Shown piece by piece: positions 1 to 9,256 of a DNA stretch of 64,000 nucleotides. The notes below the pieces were generated by a model. That model saw only the letters and a list, made by a program, of their open reading frames with translations, was not told where the DNA came from and searched no databases. The stretch is from HLUCCA09 sp039822045. Lineage in GTDB: Bacteria; Pseudomonadota; Alphaproteobacteria; Rhodobacterales; Rhodobacteraceae. The DNA is taken from the NCBI GenBank assembly GCA_039822045.1, contig JBCBMY010000006.1, positions 1 to 64,000 on the forward strand, written 5' to 3'. The number at the start of each line of letters is the position of its first letter. Positions within the stretch are counted from its first letter, which is position 1. A program made the translations under genes and the position numbers.

Positions 1-370
1 ACCCGCCCACCCCCGCCTCCCCCGCCCGGCCTGCAGCGGGCGATCGTTGCGCTGACGCCGGCGACGTCGCGGCCTCTCGGGTGGCGATGCTGAAGACGGT
101 CCGGCTCCCGACCTTGGTCGACGCGATCCAGACCGACCCGACGCGGACCGGCTACGGCTCAACCGACCTCTACTTCGCGACTGCAGCCCCCAAGGGACGG
201 GGGATGACTGCATTCAGGCGATCCCGGGCATGGGCCGGGTTCCGATCCCACGGATCTATGGGCCGACGGGCGAGGAGTTTTGCAGCCGGTAGATCGTGTG
301 CGAGATTTGCGCGGTTGCGCGAGGCGGCGGGATCTTTCGCAAATCGGCGGGAGGGGATAGGACGCGCGGG
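1..370. other. Left-edge region with no supported gene
   Basis: This stretch precedes the ChaC-like gene. A plus-strand frame is open from the left edge to about position 374, but its translation is Arg/Ala-rich in its second half and resembles no family I know. It could be the tail of a gene that begins outside the window, or chance in high-GC DNA. I see no clear promoter, hairpin or RNA gene. Confidence 0.4.
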
Positions 371-949
371 ATGACCCGCGTGCCCGTTCTTGCCGAGATC
401 GATCTCAGCCGGCCCCTTTGGGTTTTTGGCTATGGCAGCCTGCTCTGGAACCCCGAATTTCCCGTGGCCGAGCAGCGTTCGGCGCGGCTCGATGGGTTTC
501 ACCGCTCGTTCTGCATGCGCTCGATCCACCATCGCGGCAGCGCGGACGAGCCCGGGCTGGTGCTGGCCCTCGATGTGGCGCAGGGCGCGGCGTGCCGCGG
601 GGTGGCCTTTCGCGTGGCCGAAGCGGCGAACGCCGAGACACTTGCGGGGCTGCGGGAGCGCGAGCTGATCTCGTCGGCCTATCGCGAGTGCCTGGTGCCC
701 TTGGCCCTGGAGGGCGGCCAGACCGTCGAGGCGCTGGCCTATGTGATCGAGCGCGACCACCCGCAATATTGCGGGGGGCTGTCGCTGGAGGTGCAGGCCG
801 GGATCATCGCCCATGCGCGCGGCGGGCGCGGGCCCAATGCCGAATATCTTTACAACACCGCCGAACATCTCGCCGAGCTGGGTGTTGCCGATCCCGAGCT
901 TGCCTGGCTTGCAGCGCGAGTGCGCGAATTACGCGGCGAAACCGGCTGA
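371..949 (+). CDS. chaC: ChaC-like gamma-glutamylcyclotransferase
   Basis: The predicted cytosolic enzyme of 192 residues would cleave glutathione to 5-oxoproline and Cys-Gly. The N-terminal motif GYGSLLWN (about residues 16-23) is the family nucleotide-loop-like signature, and the Glu in LRERELISSAY is placed like the catalytic Glu. The length matches bacterial ChaC proteins. I chose ATG 371 because the family starts shortly before the GYGS motif; an in-frame start further upstream at 296 would add an unlikely Arg/Gly-rich leader. It stands alone, 87 bp before the stator-like pair. Family assignment is firm; glutathione as substrate is inferred from the family. Confidence 0.88.
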   Translation: MTRVPVLAEIDLSRPLWVFGYGSLLWNPEFPVAEQRSARLDGFHRSFCMRSIHHRGSADEPGLVLALDVAQGAACRGVAFRVAEAANAETLAGLRERELISSAYRECLVPLALEGGQTVEALAYVIERDHPQYCGGLSLEVQAGIIAHARGGRGPNAEYLYNTAEHLAELGVADPELAWLAARVRELRGETG

Positions 950-1036
950 TCTTGCCCGTTTTCTCGCCCCAAGCTGGTCTTTACTGCGCCCTGACCATAG
1001 TCTAGGGCCAACAAAACAACGAGGCGCCCCCGAGCG

Positions 1037-2302
1037 ATGGCCCGAGCCGACGACCTATTGCTCCCTGAGCCGGAGACCGCGCAATTCTCGCGGCCGATCC
1101 GCCAGATCGTGCAGATGCTGGTGGTACTTTTGCTCGTGGGGGGAGGGGTTTACCTGATCTACCCCAACGTGGCGCCGGTGTTTCTGGCCAATCCGTTCCT
1201 CAACGGGATGATCGGGCTGGTCTTCGTTGTCGGCGTTCTGGCCTGCTTCTGGCAGGTCGTTCAGCTTCTCGTGTCGGTCCGCTGGATCGAAGAGTTCGTG
1301 CATCTGGGCCAGCCCCGCAAGGGCGCCCGGGCGCCCCGGCTGCTGGCGCCCCTGGCCGCACTGTTGCGCTCGCGCGGCACCAACCGGAAAATCTCGTCGA
1401 CGTCGGCAACCTCGATCCTCGACTCGCTCGGCACCCGGATCGAGGAGGCGCGCGACATCACGCGCTACCTCGTCTCGCTTCTGATCTTCCTGGGTCTGCT
1501 CGGCACGTTCTATGGCCTGGCCACCGTCGTGCCCGGCGTGGTCGAGACGATCCGTTCGCTGGCGCCGCAGGACAACGAGGGCGGCGTTGAGATCTTCAAC
1601 CGGCTGATGTCGGGCCTCGAGACCCAGCTTCAGGGGATGGGCACGGCCTTTGGCTCGTCCCTCCTCGGGCTTGCGGGCTCGCTCGTCGTGGGGCTTTTGG
1701 AGCTCTATGCGTCGCGCGGGCAGAACCGGTTCTACCGCGAGCTTGAGGAATGGCTGACCTCGATCACGCGGCTGGGCTTCAGCTCGGGCGAGCACGAGGC
1801 CGCCGGTGAGGTGTCGGCCGAGGCGGCAGTCGTCATCGGCGTGCTCGAGCAGATGGCCGAGCAGATGGATGCCATGCGCGAGATGGTCGTGGAGACGTCG
1901 CGGGCCCGGGCCTTGACCGACGACCGGCTGGCCGAGGTTGCAACCGCGGTGACGGCGCTGACCCGGCAGATGGAACATGGCGACCAGACGAGCCACGCCC
2001 TGATGCGGGTGGCTGACGGGCAGGAGACGCTGATCGGCCGGCTTGCGGGCGAAGGGCTGTCTGCCGGCGATAGTGGAGGCGGCGATCCCGAGGCGCGGAT
2101 GCGGCTGCGCTCGATTGACGTGCAGCTTCTGCGGATTCTCGAGGAGCTGGCCGCGGGGCGGCAAGAGACGGTGGCCGATATTCGCGCCGATCTGGGCCAG
2201 CTGGTTCGCGAGATCCGGCGTGCGCGCGGGGGTGCGGCGGGCGGGCCTGGCGGCGGCGGCCGGCCGGGCGAGCGCAACGCCGCGGCGGGCCCCGGAGAGT
2301 AG
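1037..2302 (+). CDS. MotA/TolQ/ExbB-like proton channel protein
   Basis: This 421-residue inner-membrane protein has hydrophobic segments at about residues 20-80, 135-165 and 198-220. It carries two channel signatures, LGLLGTFYGLATVV and MGTAFGSSLLGLAGS, which match the pore helices of MotA/ExbB/TolQ. The C-terminal third is hydrophilic and ends in a Gly/Arg-rich tail. It lies 17 bp before a gene for an OmpA-domain protein with a MotB-like membrane helix, so the two probably form a stator-like proton channel anchored to peptidoglycan. No flagellar or Tol genes are nearby, so the driven process is unknown. ATG 1037 is the natural start. Confidence 0.85.
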   Translation: MARADDLLLPEPETAQFSRPIRQIVQMLVVLLLVGGGVYLIYPNVAPVFLANPFLNGMIGLVFVVGVLACFWQVVQLLVSVRWIEEFVHLGQPRKGARAPRLLAPLAALLRSRGTNRKISSTSATSILDSLGTRIEEARDITRYLVSLLIFLGLLGTFYGLATVVPGVVETIRSLAPQDNEGGVEIFNRLMSGLETQLQGMGTAFGSSLLGLAGSLVVGLLELYASRGQNRFYRELEEWLTSITRLGFSSGEHEAAGEVSAEAAVVIGVLEQMAEQMDAMREMVVETSRARALTDDRLAEVATAVTALTRQMEHGDQTSHALMRVADGQETLIGRLAGEGLSAGDSGGGDPEARMRLRSIDVQLLRILEELAAGRQETVADIRADLGQLVREIRRARGGAAGGPGGGGRPGERNAAAGPGE

Positions 2303-2319
2303 CGAGGGAGTAGGGCGGC

Positions 2320-4608
2320 ATGGCGCTTTCCCGTCGCGGCGGCAACCGCTTTTCGGCTGCGATCTGGCCGGGCTTCGTGGATGCGATGACCGCGCTCCTT
2401 CTGGTCCTCATGTTCGTGCTGTCGATCTTCATGATCGTGCAGTTTATGCTGCGCGAGACGATCACGGGGCAGGAGGACGAGCTCGATGCCCTGTCGGCCG
2501 AGATCAACGCATTGGCCGATCAGCTTGGGCTTGAGCGGGCCCGGTCGGAGGAGCTGGCCGGTGAGGTCGAGGTGCTCGATGCCACGCTCGCCGCGGCAGA
2601 GGAAGACCGGGAACGGCAGTCGGCGCTCATCGCCTCGCTGACCGCGCAGGTTACCGAACGGGACGCCGCCCTGGGGGCTGCCGAGGCCCGGATCAGCGAT
2701 TTCGAGGCGCGCGTGGCGGCGCTGATCACCGAGCGCGACGCGGCTCGGGCAGAGGGCACGGCTTTGGCCGACCAGGTTGCGGAGCTCGAAGAGCGCCAGG
2801 TCAGCCTGGAGCAGGCGCTGGCCACGCAGCGCGACGAGATCGACGAGGCGGCCGAGGCGGCGCGGCTCGCCGCCGCCCGGCGCGAAGCGCTCGAGGCCCT
2901 GGTGACTGAGCTCGAGGCCGAAACCGACGGGCAGCAGGCGGCCCTGCGCGCGGCCCAGGGACGGGCCGAGGCGCTGGAGGCGGCGCTGTCGGACGAGGAG
3001 GCAGCCCGGCTCGCCGAGGCCGAAGCGGCGCGGCGGCTGCGCGAGCGGCTGGCGGGCGCCGAGGACGAGCTGACGGCGATGACCCTTGCGCTGGAGGAAG
3101 AGCGCGCGCGGGCGGAGGAGACGCTGACGCTTTTGGCGGCGGCGCAGTCGGCCGAGGCCGATCTGGACGGGCGGCTGGCGCAGGCACTTCTTGACCGGCT
3201 GGCGCTGGAGGAGCGGCTGGGCGAGGCCAATGCCGGCGCGGCGGCCACCGAGGCGGCCCTGTCGGAGGCGCAGGCAGAGGCCGAGCGGTTGCGCGGCGTG
3301 CTGTCGATGGTCGAGGCCGAACGGGCCCGGCTGTCAGCGGCCCTGGCCGAGGCGCGGTCGGGCCAGGAGGACGGCGCTCAGGCGCTGGCCGCCGCCGAGG
3401 CGCGCATCTCCGATCTGGCGCGCGATCTGACGGCCGCACGGGGCGAGGCCGACCGGCTGTCGCGCGCGCTCGGTGGCGCCACGACCGAGGCCGAAGGGGC
3501 GGTTGAGCGCGCCGAAACCGCCGAGGCGCGCGTTGCGGTGCTCGAAGGGGATCTGGCGGAGGCGACGGTGCGCGCGTCGGAGGCCGAGACCGCCGCGGCC
3601 GAGGCGGCCGAAGCGCTTGTGGCGCTCGCCGAGGCCCAGGACACCGTCGCACAACTCTCCCGCGATCTGGTCGATGCGCGCGCGCGGATCGTGGCGCTGG
3701 AGCAGGAGAACGAGGGCCTGCAGGCGGCCACCGGCGAGGCCGATGACGTGCGCCGGCGCCTGGCTGCGGCGCTGGCCGCGCGGCTGGCGGCCGAGGCCCA
3801 GGCCGAGGAGGCGCTGACGGAGGCCGAGGAGCGGGCTGCCCTTCTGGCCGCGGCGAACCGGGAGCTTGACCAGGCGGAGGCCGCGACGGCCGAGGGCCAG
3901 CGCCGCTTGGCGCTCCTCAACGAACAGCTCGCAGCACTCCGCTCGCAGCTTGGCTCGCTTCAGTCGCTCCTCGATGCGGCCGAGGCCCGGGATGAGGTCG
4001 CCCAGGTGCAGCTTCAGAACCTGGGCAGCCGGCTCAATGCGGCGCTGGCGCGGGCGGCGACCGAGGAGCGGCGGCGGGCCGAGCTGGAAGAGGCCGAGCG
4101 GATCCGGCTGGAGGAAGAGGCACGGCGCCTGGCCGAGGAGGCCAGGGAACTGGAATCCTACCGGTCGGAGTTTTTCGGCAGCATGCGGCAGATCCTGGGC
4201 GACCGGGAGGATGTGCGCATCGAGGGCGACCGGTTCATCTTTGCCTCCGAAGTGCTCTTCCCCTCGGGGTCGGCGCAGCTCTCGTTTGGCGGGCGAGAGC
4301 AGGTGGCGCGCGTCGCCGAGATCCTGGAAGGCGTATCGGCGCAGATCCCCGACGAGATCGACTGGATCATCCGCGTGGATGGACACACCGACAGCACGCC
4401 TACCGGCGGCGGCCGGTTTTCCGATAACTGGGAGCTCAGCCAGGCCCGGGCCCTGTCGGTCGTGCGCTATCTCGTCGACCAGCGGGGCTTTCCGCCCGAC
4501 CGGCTGGCGGCCAACGGGTTCGGGGAATTCCAGCCGATTGTCGATGGCGAGAGCCCCGAGGCGCTGGCCCAGAACCGCCGGATCGAACTGAAGCTGACGG
4601 AACGCTAG
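2320..4608 (+). CDS. MotB-like OmpA-domain protein with very long coiled coil
   Basis: This 762-residue protein has a short cytoplasmic N-terminus and one membrane helix at about residues 20-43. That helix contains FVDAMTALLLVLMF, with an Asp placed like the proton-binding Asp of MotB. Some 580 residues of Ala/Glu/Arg-rich heptad-like sequence follow (about 48-620). The C-terminal OmpA/MotB domain (about 635-755) contains DGHTDSTP and NWELSQARA for peptidoglycan binding. The coiled coil is far longer than in MotB, TolR or Pal and could span the periplasm. The gene is cotranscribed with the ExbB/MotA-like gene 17 bp upstream. Domain calls are firm; the role is unknown. Confidence 0.85.
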   Translation: MALSRRGGNRFSAAIWPGFVDAMTALLLVLMFVLSIFMIVQFMLRETITGQEDELDALSAEINALADQLGLERARSEELAGEVEVLDATLAAAEEDRERQSALIASLTAQVTERDAALGAAEARISDFEARVAALITERDAARAEGTALADQVAELEERQVSLEQALATQRDEIDEAAEAARLAAARREALEALVTELEAETDGQQAALRAAQGRAEALEAALSDEEAARLAEAEAARRLRERLAGAEDELTAMTLALEEERARAEETLTLLAAAQSAEADLDGRLAQALLDRLALEERLGEANAGAAATEAALSEAQAEAERLRGVLSMVEAERARLSAALAEARSGQEDGAQALAAAEARISDLARDLTAARGEADRLSRALGGATTEAEGAVERAETAEARVAVLEGDLAEATVRASEAETAAAEAAEALVALAEAQDTVAQLSRDLVDARARIVALEQENEGLQAATGEADDVRRRLAAALAARLAAEAQAEEALTEAEERAALLAAANRELDQAEAATAEGQRRLALLNEQLAALRSQLGSLQSLLDAAEARDEVAQVQLQNLGSRLNAALARAATEERRRAELEEAERIRLEEEARRLAEEARELESYRSEFFGSMRQILGDREDVRIEGDRFIFASEVLFPSGSAQLSFGGREQVARVAEILEGVSAQIPDEIDWIIRVDGHTDSTPTGGGRFSDNWELSQARALSVVRYLVDQRGFPPDRLAANGFGEFQPIVDGESPEALAQNRRIELKLTER

Positions 4609-4659
4609 GGCCGCGGGCGCGGTGCGTTCGAGCGTCCGCCGCGCAGATGCCCGGGCGGC

Positions 4660-5667
4660 TTAATTCGCTTGTGCTGCGACTTCTGTGCGGTCGATCTCGA
4701 CCCCATCGCGGGTGAGGGTGAGGGTGGCCGTCCAGCCGCCCCGCTGCAGCCCCTCCGCCGGCGCGCGGCGGCCCCAGGCGCGAAAGAGGAACGGCTGGGC
4801 TTTCTCCAGTGGTTCGGCATGGCGCCCGAAGACCGTACCGTCGGGGGCGACGATCTCGAAGCCCACCGTGTCGCCAGCCTGCCCGTTGGCGAGAAAGGCC
4901 CAGGCGACCATCGCGCCGGCCGGCGCCCCGCGCGGCAGCGTGTCTTCGGGCAGGCCGGCCTTGATCGCATCGTAGTCGGGAACCCGGTCGGCCAGCCCGG
5001 CCGACAGAAGCGTGCCCGACACATAGGCGGGCGGATCGATCCAGAGCGGCGCCTCGGCCGCACCGCAACCCGGGCCGGGGCGGAACGGGTCGACCGTTGC
5101 GCCGTCTTTGCGGACCGAGAGGTGGACATGGGGAAAGCTCGCCGCGCCCGACATGCCGACGAGCCCCAGCAGATCGCCGGCTTCGACCTGGTCGCCCTCG
5201 CTCACCCGGAGCGAGCCGCGCATCAGATGGCAATACTGGGTTTCCCACCCGTCGCCATGGTCGATCGCGACGCCATTGCCGCATTCGCGCCCGTCGACAT
5301 TGGGAGCGCCCTCGGTGCCCTGGCGGATGTCGGGCTCGCCGTCGCGCGTGCCGCGGACGCGGCCCGGCGCAGAGGCCAGGACGCGGGTGCCGGCCAGCAT
5401 CTCGCGCTCGGTCGGCACGGCGAAATCGGTGCCCTTATGGTCATCATTGGCAAGGCTGCCGCATGCAAAGTCCTGCCGGTCGGGGCCCGGGGCGCGGTCG
5501 ACATATTGCTGGATATAGCAATCGTCCCCCAGCGTGCAGTCGATGGGCAGGGCCAGGCGCAGGCCGTCTTGCGCGGACAGGGGCGCGGCGCAGATGACCA
5601 GCAGCAGGGCCGAGACGGAAAGGGGCGCCCGCGGGCGCCCCTTGGATCTTGCGATGCCGATGCTCAT
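4660..5667 (-). CDS. M23 family metallopeptidase (secreted)
   Basis: This 335-residue protein starts with a cleavable signal peptide ending near LSAQ (about residue 32). The LytM-type M23 motifs are HKGTDFAV and HVHLSV, which supply the zinc ligands, so it is a predicted periplasmic peptidoglycan endopeptidase or a regulator of one. About 110 residues after the catalytic domain form a beta-rich tail. Its start overlaps the clpA stop by 4 bp (ATGA), which indicates translational coupling with clpA. It converges on the OmpA-domain gene. Confidence 0.88.
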   Translation of the reverse strand: MSIGIARSKGRPRAPLSVSALLLVICAAPLSAQDGLRLALPIDCTLGDDCYIQQYVDRAPGPDRQDFACGSLANDDHKGTDFAVPTEREMLAGTRVLASAPGRVRGTRDGEPDIRQGTEGAPNVDGRECGNGVAIDHGDGWETQYCHLMRGSLRVSEGDQVEAGDLLGLVGMSGAASFPHVHLSVRKDGATVDPFRPGPGCGAAEAPLWIDPPAYVSGTLLSAGLADRVPDYDAIKAGLPEDTLPRGAPAGAMVAWAFLANGQAGDTVGFEIVAPDGTVFGRHAEPLEKAQPFLFRAWGRRAPAEGLQRGGWTATLTLTRDGVEIDRTEVAAQAN

Positions 5668-8000
5668 TCGGCGGTGAGCAGCGGCGGTTTCTTGGTCGAA
5701 AGCCGCGGGCTTTCGGGTTCCTGGATCTGCAGGTCGAGCTTGCCGTCCCGCACCGCCACCCGGACATTTCCGCCTTTGGCGAGCTTGCCGAACAGAAGTT
5801 CTTCGGCAAGCGGCTTCTTGATCTCTTCCTGGATGACGCGGGCGAGCGGGCGGGCGCCCATCTTGTCGTCATAGCCCTTGTCGCCGAGCCATTCGGCGGC
5901 GGGCTTGGTCAACTCGATCGTCACGTTGCGGTCGAGGAGTTGCGCCTCGAGCTGCAGGACGAACTTCTCGACCACCTGCAGGATCACCTCTTTGCCGAGC
6001 GGCGCGAAGCTGATCACCGCATCCAGGCGGTTGCGGAATTCCGGCGTGAAGGTGCGCTCGATGGCGGCGGTATCCTCGCCCTCGCGCCGGTCGCGGCCGA
6101 ACCCGATGGCGGACTTGGCCAGTTCGGCGGCGCCCGCGTTCGACGTCATGATCAGGATCACGTTGCGGAAATCCACCTGACGGCCATTGTGATCGGTCAG
6201 CTTGCCGTGGTCCATCACCTGCAGGAGGATGTTGTAGACATCCGGGTGCGCTTTTTCGATCTCGTCGAGCAGGAGCACGCAATGCGGGTGCTGGTCGACC
6301 CCGTCAGTCAGCAGGCCGCCCTGGTCGAAGCCGACATAGCCCGGAGGCGCGCCGATGAGCCGCGAGACCGCGTGCTTCTCCATGTATTCCGACATGTCGA
6401 AGCGCAGCATCTCGACACCCATCGTGTCGGCCAGCTGCTTGGCGACTTCCGTTTTGCCGACGCCCGTGGGGCCGGCGAAGAGGTAGTTGCCGATGGGCTT
6501 TTCGGGCTCGCGGAGGCCGGCGCGGGCCAGCTTGATCGCCGACGACAGCGCCTCGATCGCCTTGTCCTGGCCGAAAACCACGCGCTTCAGCGTCGGCTCG
6601 AGCTCTTTCAGCACAATCGCGTCGTCCTTCGACACGTTCTTCGGTGGGATTCGGGCGATCTTGGCCACGACGGCCTCGATCTCGCGGGTGCCGATGGTCT
6701 TGCGCCGCTTGGATTCGGCCACAAGGTGCTGGGCCGCGCCCGCCTCGTCGATCACGTCGATCGCCTTGTCGGGCAGCTTGCGGTCGTTGATGTAGCGGGC
6801 GCTGAGCTCCACCGCCATCTTGATCGCGTCCGAGGTGTATTTGATGTCGTGGTGATCCTCGAAATAGGGCTTGAGGCCCTTGAGGATCTTCACGGCGTCA
6901 TCCACCGACGGCTCGTTCACGTCGATCTTCTGGAAGCGGCGGCTGAGCGCGCGGTCCTTCTCGAAATGCTGGCGGAACTCTTTGTAGGTGGTCGAGCCCA
7001 TGCAGCGCAGCTTGCCGCCCTGAAGTGCGGGCTTCAGGAGGTTCGAGGCGTCCATCGCGCCGCCCGACGTCGCGCCGGCGCCGATCACGGTGTGGATCTC
7101 GTCGATGAAGAGCACCGCGTCGGGATGCTCCTCAAGCTCCGAAACGACAGCCTTGAGCCGCTCTTCGAAATCGCCGCGATAGCGGGTGCCGGCCAGCAGC
7201 GCGCCCATGTCGAGCGAATAGATCGTGGCCGAGGACAGAACCTCGGGCGTCTCGCCCGCCACGATCTTGCGCGCGAGGCCCTCGGCGATGGCGGTTTTGC
7301 CGACGCCGGGGTCGCCCACCAGAAGCGGGTTGTTCTTGCGCCGCCGGCAGAGCACCTGAATGCAGCGCTCGACCTCATGGTCGCGGCCGATCAGCGGGTC
7401 GACATCGCCCTTGCGGGATTTGGCGTTGAGGTCGACGCAGTATTTGGCGAGCGCGCTTTCCTTGTTCTCGGCCTGCTCGCTGCCCGAGCTTTCCTCGGCC
7501 GCGCTTTCATCGTCCATGTCGCCCGCGCCGGTGACAGGGCGGCTCTCGCCGAAAGAGGGGTTCTTGGCGACCCCGTGGGCGATGAAGTTCACCGCATCGT
7601 AGCGCGTCATGTCCTGCTCCTGCAGGAAGTAGGCGGCATTCGATTCGCGTTCGGCGAAGATCGCGACCAGCACGTTGGCGCCCGTGACCTCGGTGCGGCC
7701 GGAGCTTTGCACATGGATCGCGGCGCGCTGGATGACGCGCTGGAAGGCGGCGGTGGGCACGGCCTCGGAGCCGTCCACCTCGGTGACGAGCGTCGACAGA
7801 TCGTCGTCGATGAAGGCTTCGAGGGTTTTGCGCAGATCGCCGAGGTCAACGTCGCAGGCCTGCATGACCTTTGCGGCTTCAGGCTCGTCGATCAGGGCGA
7901 GGAGGAGGTGCTCGAGAGTTGCAAGTTCGTGGCGACGCGCATTGGCAAGGCCCAGCGCGGCATGGATTGCTTGCTCTAGGGTGTTGGAGAACGACGGCAC
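5664..8000 (-). CDS. clpA: ATP-dependent Clp protease ATP-binding subunit ClpA
   Basis: ClpA is the AAA+ unfoldase that feeds substrates, including N-degron proteins via ClpS, to ClpP. The 778 residues comprise an N-domain (1-145), an acidic Ser/Glu-rich linker (about 160-185), AAA-1 with Walker A GDPGVGKT (229-236) and Walker B VLFIDEIHT, and AAA-2 with GPTGVGKT (512-519) and VLLLDEIEKAH. The ClpP-docking loop IGF is present in SAIGFGRD. The start codon is GTG at 8000. I found no clpS or clpP nearby. It is translationally coupled to the M23 peptidase gene downstream. Confidence 0.97.
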   Translation of the reverse strand: MPSFSNTLEQAIHAALGLANARRHELATLEHLLLALIDEPEAAKVMQACDVDLGDLRKTLEAFIDDDLSTLVTEVDGSEAVPTAAFQRVIQRAAIHVQSSGRTEVTGANVLVAIFAERESNAAYFLQEQDMTRYDAVNFIAHGVAKNPSFGESRPVTGAGDMDDESAAEESSGSEQAENKESALAKYCVDLNAKSRKGDVDPLIGRDHEVERCIQVLCRRRKNNPLLVGDPGVGKTAIAEGLARKIVAGETPEVLSSATIYSLDMGALLAGTRYRGDFEERLKAVVSELEEHPDAVLFIDEIHTVIGAGATSGGAMDASNLLKPALQGGKLRCMGSTTYKEFRQHFEKDRALSRRFQKIDVNEPSVDDAVKILKGLKPYFEDHHDIKYTSDAIKMAVELSARYINDRKLPDKAIDVIDEAGAAQHLVAESKRRKTIGTREIEAVVAKIARIPPKNVSKDDAIVLKELEPTLKRVVFGQDKAIEALSSAIKLARAGLREPEKPIGNYLFAGPTGVGKTEVAKQLADTMGVEMLRFDMSEYMEKHAVSRLIGAPPGYVGFDQGGLLTDGVDQHPHCVLLLDEIEKAHPDVYNILLQVMDHGKLTDHNGRQVDFRNVILIMTSNAGAAELAKSAIGFGRDRREGEDTAAIERTFTPEFRNRLDAVISFAPLGKEVILQVVEKFVLQLEAQLLDRNVTIELTKPAAEWLGDKGYDDKMGARPLARVIQEEIKKPLAEELLFGKLAKGGNVRVAVRDGKLDLQIQEPESPRLSTKKPPLLTAE

Positions 8001-8416
8001 GTGACCTGTTCCTTTCCTGTAGGGCCGATGCGGGAGGTCTTGGGCCCCTGCAGCAACCGTGGCCTCATGGGTTTAAAGTTTGGTTGGCCCGACGCCGGCT
8101 TCAAGTCTTTTCTTACTTGGCATGCCTTCGCGGCCAGCGTTTGCACGAATTGTGATCAGTGTGAGGAACTTGACGTATGGGCGTCCCGAGGTGGGGAGGC
8201 GGCGCCTGATGTGCAAGGCCCTGAGCGCGATGAATAGCGTCGCGCGCCCTTTTCTGTCGCGCCACATGGGCCCGTCTCGGCCGTCCGGTTCGCGCCAGAC
8301 CGAGCCCCGAGAAACAGCTAAATTGCCGCGCATCGTGTATGGGGCGTCGCTCCGTTCGCTCGAAGATGGCGTCGATTTTCGAACGCCGACAGGGGCCAGG
8401 GCGCCTGGGCCGGCGC
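8001..8416. other. Intergenic region upstream of clpA
   Basis: Both flanking genes (clpA and gloB) are on the minus strand, so this 416-bp stretch should hold the clpA promoter and leader. Short frames exist here but their products are Arg/Pro-rich and look like GC-driven chance. I looked for ClpS, which often accompanies ClpA, and did not find its signature. I cannot point to a convincing promoter or an RNA gene. Confidence 0.4.
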
Positions 8417-9181
8417 TCAGAAACTGTCTTTCCGGCGGCGAATCTCGGCGAAGACGTCGACATCCTCGGCCCCGTCCATCCCGAGCGCCGCCTTAACCTC
8501 GTGGGCCCGGGCGCGCAGGAACGGGTTCGTTGCGACCTCTTCAGCGAGGGTCGAGGGGACGGTCGGGCGACCCTCGGCACGGGACCGGGCGACCGCCTCG
8601 AGCCGTGCCTCGAGCGCAGGGTTCGCGCCGTCGACCGTGGCCGCAAACCGTCCGTTGGCGGCGGTATATTCATGCCCAGAACAGACGATTGTTTGCGGGG
8701 GCAGGGCGGCAAGGCGCATCAGGCTCTGCCACATCATCGGCGCCGTCCCCTCGAAGATCCGGCCGCAGCCCAATGCCATCAGGCTGTCGGCGGTGAACAC
8801 GAGTTCGGCCGCCGGCATGTGATAGGCGACATGGCCGACAGTGTGGCCGGACACGTCGATCACGCGGGTCTCGACACCGCATACGGTGAGCGTGTCGCCC
8901 GGCCGGACCTGCAGGTCGAGCGGCGGCAAGCGATGCGCGTCCGCCATCGCACCGACGACACGCGCGCCCTCGCGCAGCTCCGCCACCCCGGCGATATGAT
9001 CGTCATGGTGGTGCGTCAGAAGAATGTCGGACAGCACCCAGCCCCGTTCAGACAGCGCGGCCGCGATCGGGCCGGCCTCGGGCGCGTCGATCAGGGCGGT
9101 CTGCCCGCTGTCGCCATCGTGGACGAGAAAGGCATAGTTGTCGGTTCGGCAGGGAACGGTCACGAGCTCTGGCTTGGACAT
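8417..9181 (-). CDS. gloB: Hydroxyacylglutathione hydrolase (glyoxalase II)
   Basis: This cytosolic metallo-beta-lactamase-fold enzyme hydrolyses S-D-lactoylglutathione to D-lactate and glutathione in methylglyoxal detoxification. The 254-residue length is typical. The metal-binding motif THHHDDH lies at residues 56-62, with the later ligands in GHTVGH, FTADS and SGHEY. The C-terminal domain carries the usual glutathione-binding segment, NPFLRARAHEV. The ATG at 9181 is chosen because family proteins start a few residues before the VPCRTDNYAF strand. It is divergent from a methyltransferase gene, with 75 bp between them. Confidence 0.95.
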   Translation of the reverse strand: MSKPELVTVPCRTDNYAFLVHDGDSGQTALIDAPEAGPIAAALSERGWVLSDILLTHHHDDHIAGVAELREGARVVGAMADAHRLPPLDLQVRPGDTLTVCGVETRVIDVSGHTVGHVAYHMPAAELVFTADSLMALGCGRIFEGTAPMMWQSLMRLAALPPQTIVCSGHEYTAANGRFAATVDGANPALEARLEAVARSRAEGRPTVPSTLAEEVATNPFLRARAHEVKAALGMDGAEDVDVFAEIRRRKDSF

Positions 9182-9256
9182 GGCGGCAGGTTTCCTTTGG
9201 CGGCAGGTCGTGTCTATGGTCTCGGGGAGAGTGACCCGAGCCGAGCGCGTTCCGCA

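Noticed and set aside
81..374. Plus-strand open frame at the left edge, open from base 3
   Set aside because: The sequence becomes Arg/Ala-rich, shows no known domain and has no visible ribosome site. It was kept as a region note, not as a gene.
1055..2164. Antisense frame of about 370 codons opposite the ExbB/MotA-like gene
   Set aside because: Composition follows the complementary strand's codon bias and no domain is visible. The plus-strand gene has clear motifs.
5664..8000. ClpA annotated as ClpB disaggregase
   Set aside because: The protein is 778 residues, lacks the long middle coiled-coil insert of ClpB, and carries the IGF loop for ClpP, so ClpA is the better call.
8073..8712. Minus-strand frames upstream of clpA that might have been clpS
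   Set aside because: Neither product shows ClpS features. Both are Arg/Pro-rich, and one overlaps gloB in another frame.
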